Source: Hawksworthiomyces lignivorus
Lineage: Eukaryota > Ascomycota > Sordariomycetes > Ophiostomatales > Ophiostomataceae
Reading direction: 5' to 3'
Length of the DNA: 64,000 nt
NCBI GenBank assembly: GCA_002917075.1
Contig: NTMA01000051.1
Coordinates: 222,700 to 286,699, forward strand
Part shown: positions 47,218-58,094 of the stretch, piece after piece
Numbering within the stretch: position 1 is the stretch's first letter
Layout: the number at the start of each line of letters is the position of its first letter
Made by a program: the position numbers and the translations under genes
The notes under the pieces: generated by a model
The model's input: only the letters and a program-made list of their open reading frames with translations
Told to the model about the DNA's origin: nothing
Database searches by the model: none

Positions 47218-48743
47218 ATGGCTGCTGCCGGGACTAGGGCCGCCAGCGCCCTAGCGGCCCGCGCGGCCCATACCGCTACCCCCTCTTCTCCTCTCTCCGC
47301 CTTCTCCTCGCCGAACCCATTCGGCCCTCTAAGCCCTGGCGACCACGGCGACCTCCCCGACGCCGACGCGGTCGACACCACGCCCGCCCGGCAGACTGCC
47401 GACTGCATTACCGTTCGCCCCTCCTCACCAGCAGAGGCTCCGCGGCACCCTCCCTCCTCTCTTACAAAAGCCCTCAGCAGTCCCCCAACAGCCGCAGGCC
47501 CTCAAGGGAAGAAGCGACGATACTTCGACCTCACGTTCTCCCCTCCACCGCCCACACCACCCACCCTGACCACCTTGCCGTCCTCCTCAGTCGTCAGACG
47601 GCCCAGAGGGTTAGCCACCAGCCACCACGTCACCACCCTCTTCGCCGAAGGCGTGTCGTAGGTCGTAGCCGAGATTTGTCAAATCCCGACGAACCAACGA
47701 GAGGCCCTCTCCGTTATCATACAGACGATCCCACAAAAAGACCTTCACCTCGCCCACCTTATAGACGAAGCCCTCTAATACATATGGCATACGATCACTT
47801 CGTTGAAACTCATTAACCTTATCCTCACCATCGTCACCAACACTCTCTTCTCTGCCCCGAAACCTACAGACACTCTCCTCACAACCTCTTCAACAACTAC
47901 CTCTTTTACTAAACCCACCTACGTTTTCACCCTACGTACTAACCTACAACAACAACAAAAACAAACCTCACTAAACAACGAGACCACAAAAAGCTCCACA
48001 ACTACTACCATAAGACTGTCTAGGAGACTAGAAATCATATTGAAAACCAACGATATGGCTAATCCCCCCACTAGTCAACAAATCATACAGGCCGTCAACG
48101 AGACTGTCAATCGTACCAAACAGCCTAAGACCTTCGTCGTACGAACGTTGTTCAACGAAGACACCGTAATACTATTCGAGCCGTGTACGACCCGATAGTT
48201 CGCCACGAACTCCTTTTGGACTAACGTCCTCGACGTACGAACAGTCGTCTCTGGGCCGAAAGTGGTGATCCGACGAATTCTCGTGACCCTCCTACAAACC
48301 CCAGACCTTCCCAACCGTCTCGTCAGTCTTGTGAAAGTGTTAAACGTCCGTCCAATGATTAGTCAACTCCTCGTAACATTACAATTCGACTGTCTTAAAC
48401 TTACAATAATCACTAAGACAAACGTTAACAAACTCCTCCGCGAAAACCTTATTCTCGACTATAACTACTATAACGTCCAACCTTACCGCGAAGACCACCG
48501 GTCTCTATTATACCGTCGTTGTCAAACATGAGGCCATACGGCTTATACGTGTCGTCGTAATACCAAATGCGGGCACTACGGCCGAGGCCACTACTCCACG
48601 GACTGCACTACTCTCCCGGAAGACCGACAGTGTCCCAACTACGTCGACGACCACCCCACGTTCAGCCGCGACTGTCCTGTCGTTATAGAGACTATTAAGG
48701 CCTCCTCACACCAGCTCTCACAACCTCTCTACAGTCCTCTTTT
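47218..48743 (+). pseudogene. LINE ORF1 (gag-like, CCHC zinc knuckles), decayed
   Basis: It opens at ATG 47218 with an Ala/Pro-rich region (SSPNPFGPLSPGDHGDL) and stays open to TAG 47659-47661. Further coding resemblance continues in broken frames to zinc knuckles near 48550-48680, visible as C..C.KCGHYGRGH....DC and then CPNYVDDHPTFSRDCP. ORF1 proteins bind their own RNA for assembly. Many stops lie between 47660 and 48540. Confidence 0.75.
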
Positions 48744-51700
48744 ATGAAAGTGGTTACGTGGAATATTTACAAAAAGGTTATGAATACCAAAGAGGTACTG
48801 GTTTAGAGATATAGAACTAATATCGACGTAATTGTGATCCAAGAACCAATTGACTATACCGTCGTAGACGTCTCCGACGACGTTAATGACCTTTACTACA
48901 AGTTATGGATAAGTATAAGTCGTTTGACTGTTTATATCTCTAAAGTTTTACCAACCTCGTAGTGGGAATATACCGTCTATCACGATGTCGTACATATCAT
49001 TATATACGGACCACAAACCCTCTATATCTACGATCTCTATAATTCGAGACCACGTCACGACGAAACCTGGACCTCCCCCCTCACCACCTCTCTCTTCGTC
49101 CGCCGTCCACCACAACACCACCACGTCCTCTTACTAAACGACTTTAACCTCCACTATCTATTATGAGACAAATATAACAAGACCTCCGACCACGTGAAAG
49201 TCCTCCAAGACCTTACAATCCGTTGGGACCTTATCTTCCTTACCTCGTACGAGACGGAGACGTGGGTCCCTACGAGCCAACGGGCCGAAACGGACCGTCC
49301 TTCCACTATTGACCACATCTGGGCCTCACCTAGTCTAGAGACCACATACCATACCTATAATTGACCAAACTCAAACCACATAGTCCAAGATTGTTCCCTC
49401 GTCTTAGACGTCCCTTCGACACCAGCCCGGGGCTTCAATTGGGCCCGTATGAACACGGAGATAGTCTACAATCTTAGCCGTCAACTATTCGTCACACCAT
49501 TACCGACGACCCACACCACGACAAACCTCGAACATTATACCCAACAAGTTATCACCAAACTAGACGACATAGCCCGTGCCTCCACCCCCGTTAAAGACAC
49601 TGCCTCAACGTACTACCGTTACGACTGGGACCACCGTACCGAATTAGCCATAAATAATCTTCGTAAAACAAAAAGACGGGTACGAGATGGGGACCACTTT
49701 GAGTCAGTCCTACAGGTCGTACAAGAGGCCCGTAAGGCCCAACGACGTGTTCTTCGGTAGGTCAGAACAGAACGTTGACGAAACCTTTTGGGTTTTATTT
49801 CTACTCAACCCAAAAGGTTGTGGTACATAGAGAAATAGGTAAGACTTCGTAGTCACGTACTTATCGTACCACCAAAACTCCCACTTTTACGGAGGCCCAC
49901 CGGGACCCTCACCACCTCTCACGAAGAGAAGGCGGTCCTTCTAACGGCCCGCTTCTTCCCGACCCTCGTTGTCGAGCCCCCACCGGCCGTACGACGGTTT
50001 GGGCCACAAATCTTCGTCAACCAAATTGTTACGACAGACGACCTAGTCATAGTTATATATAGTATATTCTTATACAAGATTGTAAGACACGACAACTTTT
50101 CTAACGTTTTGTTACGAGTCTACGGTCTTTCTCTCTATATCACATTAGTCTACTTAATTATAGACAATCTTCGATTAGATCACTGGTCGTCTTATTTCAA
50201 ATATTTTTGTATTATCGTTATCCCGAAACCCGACAAAACCTCGTCTGATCGTTAAGAGGCCAAAACCTGACGGTCTATAACTTTGTTAAACGTTGTAAAC
50301 AAAGCCATAAAGAAGGTTGTGGCTCGTCGTTTTACAGACATCGTCGAAGACAACCATCTTTTTCCGGAGGAGTAAATGGACAATCGTCGACAACGGTCTA
50401 CGAAGTTCGTCGTTCGTCTAGTTGTTACGAAAAAGAACGTAAGGATCTAAATTGAGACTCTAAGAAAAAGACGATAAGGTGTGGTAGAACGACTATGCTA
50501 ATATACGAATGAGGATAATATTACGAGGGACTAGTACTAGTAATATACTAGAACAGACAAGTGTATCATATGGACATAGATACTAGTAGGAATATTGTAT
50601 CAGGAGGATTACATAATTAGAACTTTATACGAGGAATAAAGTTTGATATGAAGATGAAATAAACTTCATATAAAGAATAAAGTTCAATATGAAGTTCGTA
50701 TAAAGATACACATTTATATAATTACGTATTCTCTACCTAGATAGCTTAGATAGTTTATGATAACGATCCAGTCGTTACCGTTTGTCTGAATCTTGAGACT
50801 TACACAAAACACTTCTCTACCATTTAGTACCCTCATTGTATATATTGATACATTACGTAATTCTTACTTAGAACATAAAACGTTAGACCTGATTATTTTA
50901 TATATTGTTTGTTATAGCTTTATAACATTAGTTACCGACAACGTACGTCGGGCTTGAACGGTTGACAACACTTTCTCCTTACTACAATTAAATATCCAAG
51001 ACGTGTTCGATAACGTAGACCACTATTAATTAATCTATACACTAACCTCCCTCGGTCTGTTTGATTAGTTAGTCCAATAAGTCCACCACTATCTCTTCTA
51101 TCGTATTATAAAACTGGTCTTCGACGATCGAACCGTTTCCGTCAGACCGATACGGGCCGACGTCTCTCAAGGTTCACCATTATCTCTTATTCTCTTTATT
51201 CTCTTCACTAGTCCTCTTTACCGAATTCTTCAACCTATTCAAAACATCGTTACCGTAGACTTCTTCGACGACACCAATATCCTCGTTATAAGTATTAACC
51301 ATACGTGGTGTTGTCATCGTCTTCTCTCAGTTTGGAAGACGGTCCTTCGTTGGGCCCGGTCTAGAGAGGTCGTATTCGTTTCGACGAAGTACGAGTTTCT
51401 TCATTTCAATAGAGCTCACGAGGCCCTCGACGTAGTCCTACGGTTAGACGGACATACGGTCCTCCGACCACTTGAACAAACCCGGTTCTTAGACATTTGA
51501 CTGGACCATAAACTGAATTTCAGTACCCACACCTCCGTAGTGGCCGTCAGACTTAAGACTCAAAGTCTCGTTTTGACTAAGCTCACCGACAAGACCTAGG
51601 GCTACCCCTTGTCGTGGGCTCACACTATATTCACCGTCGTGATACGAAGTACTATAACGTACGGTGCCGCGGTCTACCACACTCTTACCCCTCCTCAAGG

Positions 51701-52577
51701 CCACCCCAGAGACTCAGTCAAGACTTTACGTTCTCTCTATTTCCCTTTTCTTCGAACGGCCCTCGGGGCCTACCGGACCACCCCGGAACGTTTATTATAT
51801 ACGGAGGCCACACTGTTATCACTAGACCTATACTTTAACCAAAGACAAGCCGTCTTTCTAAACCGGAAGAACTATAAGACCAAATTATAGGCCTTCGACC
51901 AATACGTCTACCGTAAACACTACGGAAGCGACGTTCCCCCTCTCCTACCAGACCCCTACTTAAAACACGATCTCATCCTAAACCCTTGAGACAAAGCTCG
52001 TACTCTAATTATTTGACAAAGACATTGACAAGACTTTGACGAAGATCTACGACAATCTGTCTACCTCAACTTACATTAGACTCCTAAGACAACTCTATAG
52101 ACCCACAACCACTTCACCAAAGCCGAAAGTAGTATCCTCACACAGTTTCGTATAAGACATATAGGTCTCGTAGTTTTTTTACACCAACGACGTCTCAGAG
52201 AGGCCCCCACCTATATCTACGACGACGAGGATGAGACGATCGAACACGTACTTCTCCGCTGTCCTCGAAAGACCGTCAAACCTCCGAATTGACCACAGAC
52301 CACAGAAGAACTGTACAACAAACTATACGAAGAAGGAAAGACCGTTAGACCTATCCTCCGGTGGTTTAAACGTAGTAGACGAATACCAAACTACCGCCTA
52401 ACCGCCAGACTAGAAGAGAACACCCCACAGGAAACAACAGAAGAGACCTCACTGGAGGCCGCAAAAAAGATCCTGGAGACAGCAGAGGAGGCGGCAGAGG
52501 CCGCCGCGGAAGCTACAGAGGAGGCAGCAGAGGAGGCAGAGGTGATGGTGGTGAGAGAGGCCTTTGAGAGGCTGTGA
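48744..52577 (+). pseudogene. LINE ORF2 (endonuclease-reverse transcriptase), interrupted and decayed
   Basis: From ATG 48744 it reads MKVVTWNIYKKV and IVIQEPI, the start of an APE-type endonuclease that nicks the target. RT follows: VIPKPDKTSSD, ITLLNVVNKAIKKVVARRFTD and HLFPEE up to the solo LTR. After the LTR come VSQGSPLSLILFILF and the catalytic FFDDTNILV (from a FADDT-type motif), then TTPERLLYTEATLLSL (thumb region). A C-terminal knuckle EHVLLRCPRKTV and RPILRWFKRSRRIPN precede the EAAEE-rich tail ending REAFERL at 52577. Numerous nonsense codons are present, mostly TAG or TGA. Confidence 0.88.
50423..50927 (-). repeat. Solo LTR of the outer gypsy family, inside the LINE
   Basis: 505 bp, matching 31058-31559 in inverted orientation over its whole length. 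Flanks are CTAGT (50418-50422) and TTAGT (50928-50932), a 5-bp duplication with one C-to-T difference. It splits the LINE reverse transcriptase. Confidence 0.92.
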
Positions 52578-52768
52578 TGGAGGTAGAGGAAGCAGCAGGA
52601 GGGCCAACAGGGCCCACACAACACCCATACAACCACACCACCTACTGTAATCTTATTTGTATTAGCACCTAGTTAGTTCTATAGCGGTTTCTGCCCCGGG
52701 AGGGTTCCGTTAGCTTAGGCGTTACATAGCCAGGATTGGCTGAAAGATATATATAAACGTTGAAACCT

Positions 52769-55757
52769 AACAGCCAACGCGTGGCTGAAGCCCGGGCCGC
52801 GGAAGGTGCTGATGGCGCTGAAGGGTCAGCTATGGAACACGAAAGAGAAGCAGTGGCAGACGGAAGCGGTGCAGAAGTGGCTGGCGGAACTGTTGCAGCT
52901 TCGGCAGGACATGATGGCGATCGTGGCCACGTGGTGGGGGGCAGGCGGGCGAGGGCCGGAGGTAGCAACGCTGCGGCACTGCGATACGTGGCAAGTGATG
53001 CGCAATGTGTTTGTGACCAGTGGCCAAGTGACGCTCGTGACAGATCGGGACAAGATGAAGGCGATTCGAGACATTGGCCGCAAAGTGGCGCGGTTTTTGC
53101 CAGAGCGGCCCGGACGCATGCTGGTCGCGTACATCTTGTGGCTGCTGCCGGCCGAGGAGATGCTGTTGAAACAATGTAGGCTGCCGCAGCCGGCGGACGC
53201 GGACTTGGCGTACTTGTGGCGGAGCGGCAACAGCGGGTCATGGGACGCCAGCCGGCTAAGCGCTATTCTCGGACGGGTGTTCAAGAAAGGGACAGGAGTA
53301 GCATTAGGGCTGCAGCGGTACCGGCAAGTAATGGTTGAGATGGGCCGGCAGATCAAGGGGATTGTGCTGCGGCAGCTGGAGACCGCAGATGGGGCAGACT
53401 CGGACGACGAGGGCGTGGAAGTGGACCCGGTGACGGGCGAGATAATGGCGATGGACGGCAGCTGGAACGTGGTGTGGGATTTGCAGGCAACACATGGGAC
53501 ACAGGTGGCGCGGAGGCACTACGGGGTACACATTGGCTATGTAGGGAACTTACAGCCAGAGATGATGGAGACGTATCGGGATATCAGCGAGCTCTGGCAT
53601 CGGTTTTTGGAGAAAGGGTACGAGAAGAAGACAGCAGCGTCGGCGTCGATGCGCGAGAAAGACAAGGAAGACGAGGAAGACGAGCAGAACAAAGAGAACA
53701 AGGCGCCGGAGGGACACAAGAGCTCGAAATGACAGAGGGCAACGTCGGACGCGGCGTCGTACGCGAAGAAGCGGGCAGCGTTAGGCGGGACAAATGGACT
53801 GGTTGTATATACGGATATCACGGACGGGTTACAGAAGTTGTTTGGGACAGAGGCAGAGTGGCGGACGGTGAAGCAAGAGGCGTGTATGCGAATGACGCTG
53901 GGGCTTGGCAATGGACAGTCGGGGATCTGCGTGTTGCCGACCGGGGCAGGCAAGAGCATTTTGTTTCTGTTGGCAGCGGTGCTGCCGCATACTAGGACGA
54001 GCGTGGTGGTGGTACCGTTTGTGGCGCTGTTACGGGACTTGGTGCAACGGGCACAAGACATAGGGGTAGACTGCGTTGCGTTCGACAGCGGCCGGGCACC
54101 AGAAGAGCCCAAACAGCGAGCGGCGCGGCTTGTGGTGGCCAGCGCAGACGTGGTGGACGGGGAGGCGTTCTGCGGGTATGTGGATGGGCTGGTGGCAGCG
54201 GGGCTGCTGCAGCGGATTTTCGTGGACGAGTGTCATACGGTGATGATGGATGCCAGCTACCGCACGCGTCTGGGCGAACTGCGCAGCTTGCACCGGTTCC
54301 ATCGAGCTTTGGTGTTGCTGACAGCGACGCTGCCGCCACTACTCGAGCCATGGTTGCGGGAGGAGATGCACGTACAAGAGGCGGCGATGATACGGGACCG
54401 GACGACGAAGCTCAACGTGCAATACCAGGTCGAAGTGGTGAAACAGGTGCAGATGCGGGGCGGGACGGCCGAGGTGCTTGAACGGGCGGTGGAGATCATG
54501 CAAGAGCTGGGAGCGGCGATGACGGGGTGGCAAAAAGGGGTAGTGTACTACCGGTCACGACAGCAGTGCGCGACAGCAGCAGAAGCGCTGGGGTGTGAGG
54601 CGCACCATAGCGGCATGACGGAGGAAGCACGGCAGGCGGCGCGCGAGGTGTGGATGAAGGGACGTGGCGGACACCGATGGATTGCGGCCACGAGCGGATT
54701 GGGGACGGGAGTGGACATCGAGGGGATCGTTGCAGTAGTGCACGTGGGGCGGCCGTACGGGTTGGTGGATTTTGTGCAACAGACAGGGCGCGGAGGTCGA
54801 CGCGCAGGAGAGATGGTGCGGTCGGTCGTGGTGTATGACGGACGGCAGAGACGTGTGGAAGAGACAGAAGGGTACGTGGAACGGGTGAACCGAGAAGCAA
54901 TGGATGCGTTTTTGGAGACAAGCGGGTGCCGGCGGACGGTGATCGAGAAATTCATGGATGGGAGGGCAAGGGAGTGGTGTGGCAACATTGCGGGTGCGGT
55001 GCGGTGTGATCAATGTTCGGAAGGGAGCAGGGCAGAGACCAATGTGACGTCAAGCAGTTTCTACAACAGCCAGACCAGCGATCTGGACAGTATTTTGAGC
55101 GGCAGCAGGGATTCCAGCAGTCAGACCAGTGTCGATGTCGAGAGCAAGAACGAGGACGAAGACGAGGACGAGGAAGGAGACGGAGAGGAGAGCGAAGGAG
55201 ATATAGAAGAAACCGAGGAAGACGGTATATGGACACGGGTGTGCAAAGAAGAAGGCCGGCGCGAAACGTTGGTGCAGTGGTGGTTAGGCGAAGTCGGAGA
55301 AGAGTGTGCGGCATGTCATGTAGTACGACAACAATACTTCAAGTTGGACTCGGAACAGAAGAGATTGTGGAAGGAGTGTGGAAGGAGAGAGCGTTGCAAA
55401 GTTGTATCGGACATTGAGGTGGCAGAAGCGAAACGGAGGACAAAGTTTCCGCCGTTTACGTGTTGTTATCGATGCAAGCTGCCGTTGGATTGGTGCGAAG
55501 AGCGACGGAGGGATCGAGGGCAAGAGGAAGAATGCAAAGCAGAGGATGTAGTGACGCCAGTGGTGTTGTTGGCGATGGATGCAGGGTGGGCAGGAGGCAT
55601 ATTGGAGTCGATTGCAGGAAAGGAGTATGATTTTGTAGAGGAGTCGGTGTTTTTCCAATGGATTGGACAAGAACGGCGGTTCCACGGACGGCGGGGGACG
55701 AATGGGCTAGTATTATGGGAAGCGCTTCTAGTTGCAGCATTTGGTAATATGTATTAA
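52769..55757 (+). pseudogene. Giant OrsD-RecQ gene, segment 3: recombinase-like region 2 and RecQ-type helicase
   Basis: The frame resumes after the LINE as TANAWLKPGPRK. Region 2 continues with GGRGPEVATLRH, VARFLPERPGR, YRQVMVEMGRQI, and QATHGTQVARRHYG followed by ELWHRFLEK. An acidic linker ends at TGA 53730-53732. The same frame continues as TSDAASYAKKR and FGTEAEWRTVKQEA into the helicase: Walker A VLPTGAGKS, VVVPFVALLRD, the Walker B box VDECHTV, LTATLPP, KGVVYYRSRQQC, TSGLGTGVDIEG and motif VI QQTGRGGRRAGE. A cysteine-rich C-terminus follows (CDQCSE, CAACHV, CCYRCKLPLDWC). RecQ proteins unwind DNA 3'-5' with ATP. The helicase half (53838-55757) is intact as an ORF, and all catalytic motifs are preserved. 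Confidence 0.9.
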
Positions 55758-55836
55758 GAAAAGATTTAGATTTATTTATTTTTAATGATATGAACGATTT
55801 TTCTAAATAAGTTTTTTTTTTTTAAAAAAAAATCAG

Positions 55837-55880
55837 TTTTTATAAATTTCTTAAAACTAACTTGCCGTAACAAATAATAC
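55837..55880 (+). repeat. Right copy of 44-bp flanking direct repeat
   Basis: TTTTTATAAATTTCTT..CGTAACAAATAATAC, about 80 bp after the helicase stop codon. Same orientation as 26874-26917. Confidence 0.6.
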
Positions 55881-55883
55881 TGG

Positions 55884-56330
55884 TACTAAGCATTCTACCA
55901 TTCCTGATCGCCCCATAAGAGGTAATCGCGATATCAAGTCCCTTTGGGCCTAATTCGTAACAATATGGTTTATATTCGTAGTTATAAGAACTAAACGTAT
56001 ATATTAATGTATAAAAACACTGAGAGAGAAGAGTGTTTTGTATAATCTTACAATTTCAAACAAACGGTAACGACTGGATCGTTACCGGAAACTATCTAAG
56101 CTATCTAGGTAGTGAACGTGGTATTTTATAGACGTCGTACTTCATACGACTTTATACGGAAACATCATTCCTGTATGATGTCCAGAGGAGACATTATACG
56201 TTAATACTTAACGAATATGAAGCCCGTTTACATTTATATCGTTCCCTATTACACTAAGCATTCTGCCGTTACTGACCGCCCCACGAAGGGTGGTCGCGAT
56301 ATCAGGTCCCTTTGGGCCTGATTCGTAACA
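55884..56330 (+). repeat. Tandem LTR remnants related to the outer gypsy family
   Basis: A 79-bp segment ending GGGCCTAATTCGTAACA (55884-55962) recurs at 56252-56330. The DNA between them (from 55963) aligns loosely with the outer gypsy LTR, including the hairpin CGGTAACGA-CTGGA-TCGTTACCG at 56065-56087 and the CTATCTAAGCTATCTAGGTAG block. The likely state is one truncated LTR end followed by a nearly whole divergent LTR. Confidence 0.7.
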
Positions 56331-58094
56331 TCTGACTTGTGATAACATTCTCCTGAGACATTTCGCCGTTCGTTTCCGTTAAGTTATTGTTTCTAACGTT
56401 TATATTCCGCTTTTCCGGGTAGAATAGGCGATCAGACTCCAGGTCTGCAAGAGTAACGTCTTTGGTCTCGGGAAGTAGCAGCGTAAGAGCAGCACAGATC
56501 ACCATAAGCCCACAGAATAGTCCTAGAAGTCCTTGGATGCCTATAGCCTTGGAGGCTAGTCCGAACGTAAACGAGGTTAGAACGGCGCCGCACTTACCAC
56601 TGGCTGAGGCCACGCCATGTGCTGTTGCGCGCACTCGGGTGGGAAACATCTCAACCGGGAGGAGGAATGTACTGATGCCAATACCAGCATTCTGAACGAA
56701 CTGAGACAGGACGAATAAGGTGATGAGACCACCAGGCTTTGAGTGATTTGCAATACCGGCCCAGATAGCGTAGATGGCCGCCGCAATAACTGATCCCCAG
56801 AACTGCTGAGGCTTGCGGCCGACCCAATCAGGGACAAAGATGCCCAGGAACCAGCCGGGAAGGTAGCCAGCGCTGATGACAATGAGATTCCCGATAGCCG
56901 TGTTCCAGAGGACATCGAAAGGTATCTTTCCAGGTGCGAAGCCAATGTCGGCCAGGACAATGGTCTGGTTGAGACTAATCCCATATGCTGCAATATCGCT
57001 ACGGGCGAAGTTGTTAGTTGCTTGAGCCAGGATAGCTTATCAGCCGCATGACGCATGGTAAACTTACTACAAGAACCAGACAACACAGAGGCATATGAGT
57101 GCCCTCGCGTGTCTCCAATCTGCAAAGTACTCCCGGAAGTCACGCCATTGCTGACCCACGGTACGGCTCTTGTTGTCCTCGGCCTTTTGAACGTCTTTAT
57201 GGTGTCAGTTCAGCAAATCTCAACCGAACTTATGGCCCAACTCAACTTACATTTTTCGTACGGCTTTGTTTCCTTCATCGTAAACCGGAAATATACAGTA
57301 ATAACACCAGGGACCAGGCCTGCATTTTAAAGTTGGTATGATCACAAAGATGCCAGTAATGGAACTAAGACGATGACTCACCAACACCTAAGACGGCTCG
57401 CCAAACGTATTCGAGATTATTGATGTCTTGTTTGATGGCGTTTTTCAATGCAGCGAGAAGAATAACAAATGCAGTCGAGGACGTGATTTCACCGAGGCCC
57501 TTAGCGAAGAAGGTCGCAAGCACCAGCTTTGCCCTACCCCCTAGTGGAGCCTTCTCAGCGGCGAGAGACGTTGAGAGGGGGTAGTCTGATAATTGTAAGA
57601 TTATTACCCATTATTTTGGGGGAGCTAAACTTCACATACCCCCTCCGACACCGAGACCGGTAACCACTCGCCATACTGCCATCCAGGCGACAATGCCGTT
57701 CTGGTCCAGGCCATGCCAGGGAAGGAGAATACACATGATTGTGCCTGAGATTGTGCAAAGCAGTTCACGCCCGTAGATTGCGTGGCGCCCAACGGTATCA
57801 CCTAAGAATCCAAACAACAACTGCCCTACAATCATGCCGAGCGAAAGACCTCCCTTGACCACGCCTCCCATGTCGGCCGGGACGGTGTTTTGGTGGTCCT
57901 TGAAGTATATATAACCCAGCATTTGCACCACTGCAGAAGTTTATCAATACTGTGACAGGTGACGATCAGATCTCGAAGTGACTGTGCTACGTACCCAGAC
58001 CGATAGATGTGTTCAGACATCCATCCGACAAGAACCCAACGCCGGCAATGGCGATAAATCTTGCCGTCTTCCAAAACGAAACGCTTTCTTCCAT
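56302..58094 (-). CDS. Inorganic phosphate:H+ symporter (PHS, Pho84-like)
   Basis: The minus-strand gene starts at ATG 58094. Exon 1 is 58094-57995 and exon 2 is 57930-57641; exon 3 starts at 57585. Three further GT..AG introns restore one frame, giving six exons. Motifs: IAGVGFLSDG (helix 1), LSLGMIVGQLLFGFLGDTVGR (motif A), then the phosphate-family hallmark GVGGDYPLS, created by the second splice. Later come WFLYDIAAYGISLNQ, GYLPGWFLGIFVPDWVGRK, FVQNAGIGISTFLLPVE and FPTRVRATAHGVASASGK. The family imports phosphate at the plasma membrane, often under phosphate starvation. No internal stop is seen. The last nine residues before the stop at 56302 lie inside an LTR remnant, so the native C-terminus was replaced or extended. 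Confidence 0.87.

Larger units (their letters stand above)
46979..52768 (+). mobile_element. Full-length or near full-length LINE (Tad/I-like non-LTR retrotransposon)
   Basis: Flanked by the 14-bp duplication AACAGCCAACGCGT (46965-46978 and 52769-52782). It contains a proline-rich gag-like ORF1 with CCHC knuckles, an endonuclease-reverse transcriptase ORF2, and a 3' UTR ending GAAACCTAACAG at the duplication. It is interrupted by a solo LTR (50423-50927). Its 3' end matches the truncated copies at 6720-7118 and, more distantly, 61803-62280. Scattered stops indicate mutation after insertion. Confidence 0.92.
26874..55880 (+). mobile_element. Candidate giant OrsD/recombinase-like/RecQ element, interrupted by nested retroelements
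   Basis: Candidate unit bounded by a 44-bp imperfect direct repeat (26874-26917 and 55837-55880, 37/44 identical by eye). Removing the gypsy insertion (31058-45876 with one TTGGC) and the LINE (46979-52768 with one 14-bp duplication) leaves about 8.4 kb with a single long gene of about 2,500 codons. Seen: exact target duplications, frame continuity across the LINE site, and matching fungal OrsD/RecQ domain order. Inferred: that the unit itself moved. Related OrsD-RecQ genes are known in fungi as repeated, often subtelomeric helicase genes. Mobility would be supported by finding the same borders elsewhere, or an empty site. Confidence 0.5.

Noticed and set aside
52669..53356. Long minus-strand frames (190 and 176 codons) opposite the OrsD-RecQ gene
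   Set aside because: Complementary to a GC-rich coding strand that carries clear motifs; typical antisense shadows.
54496..55013. Several minus-strand frames of 140-150 codons opposite the helicase
   Set aside because: Pro/Ser/His-rich antisense of the RecQ motifs; no start context or family resemblance.
26874..55880. Helitron interpretation of the helicase element
   Set aside because: The helicase is RecQ-like (DECH box, QxxGRGGR motif VI), not Pif1-like, and no Rep/HUH two-His motif or 5'-TC/CTRR-3' hairpin end was seen.
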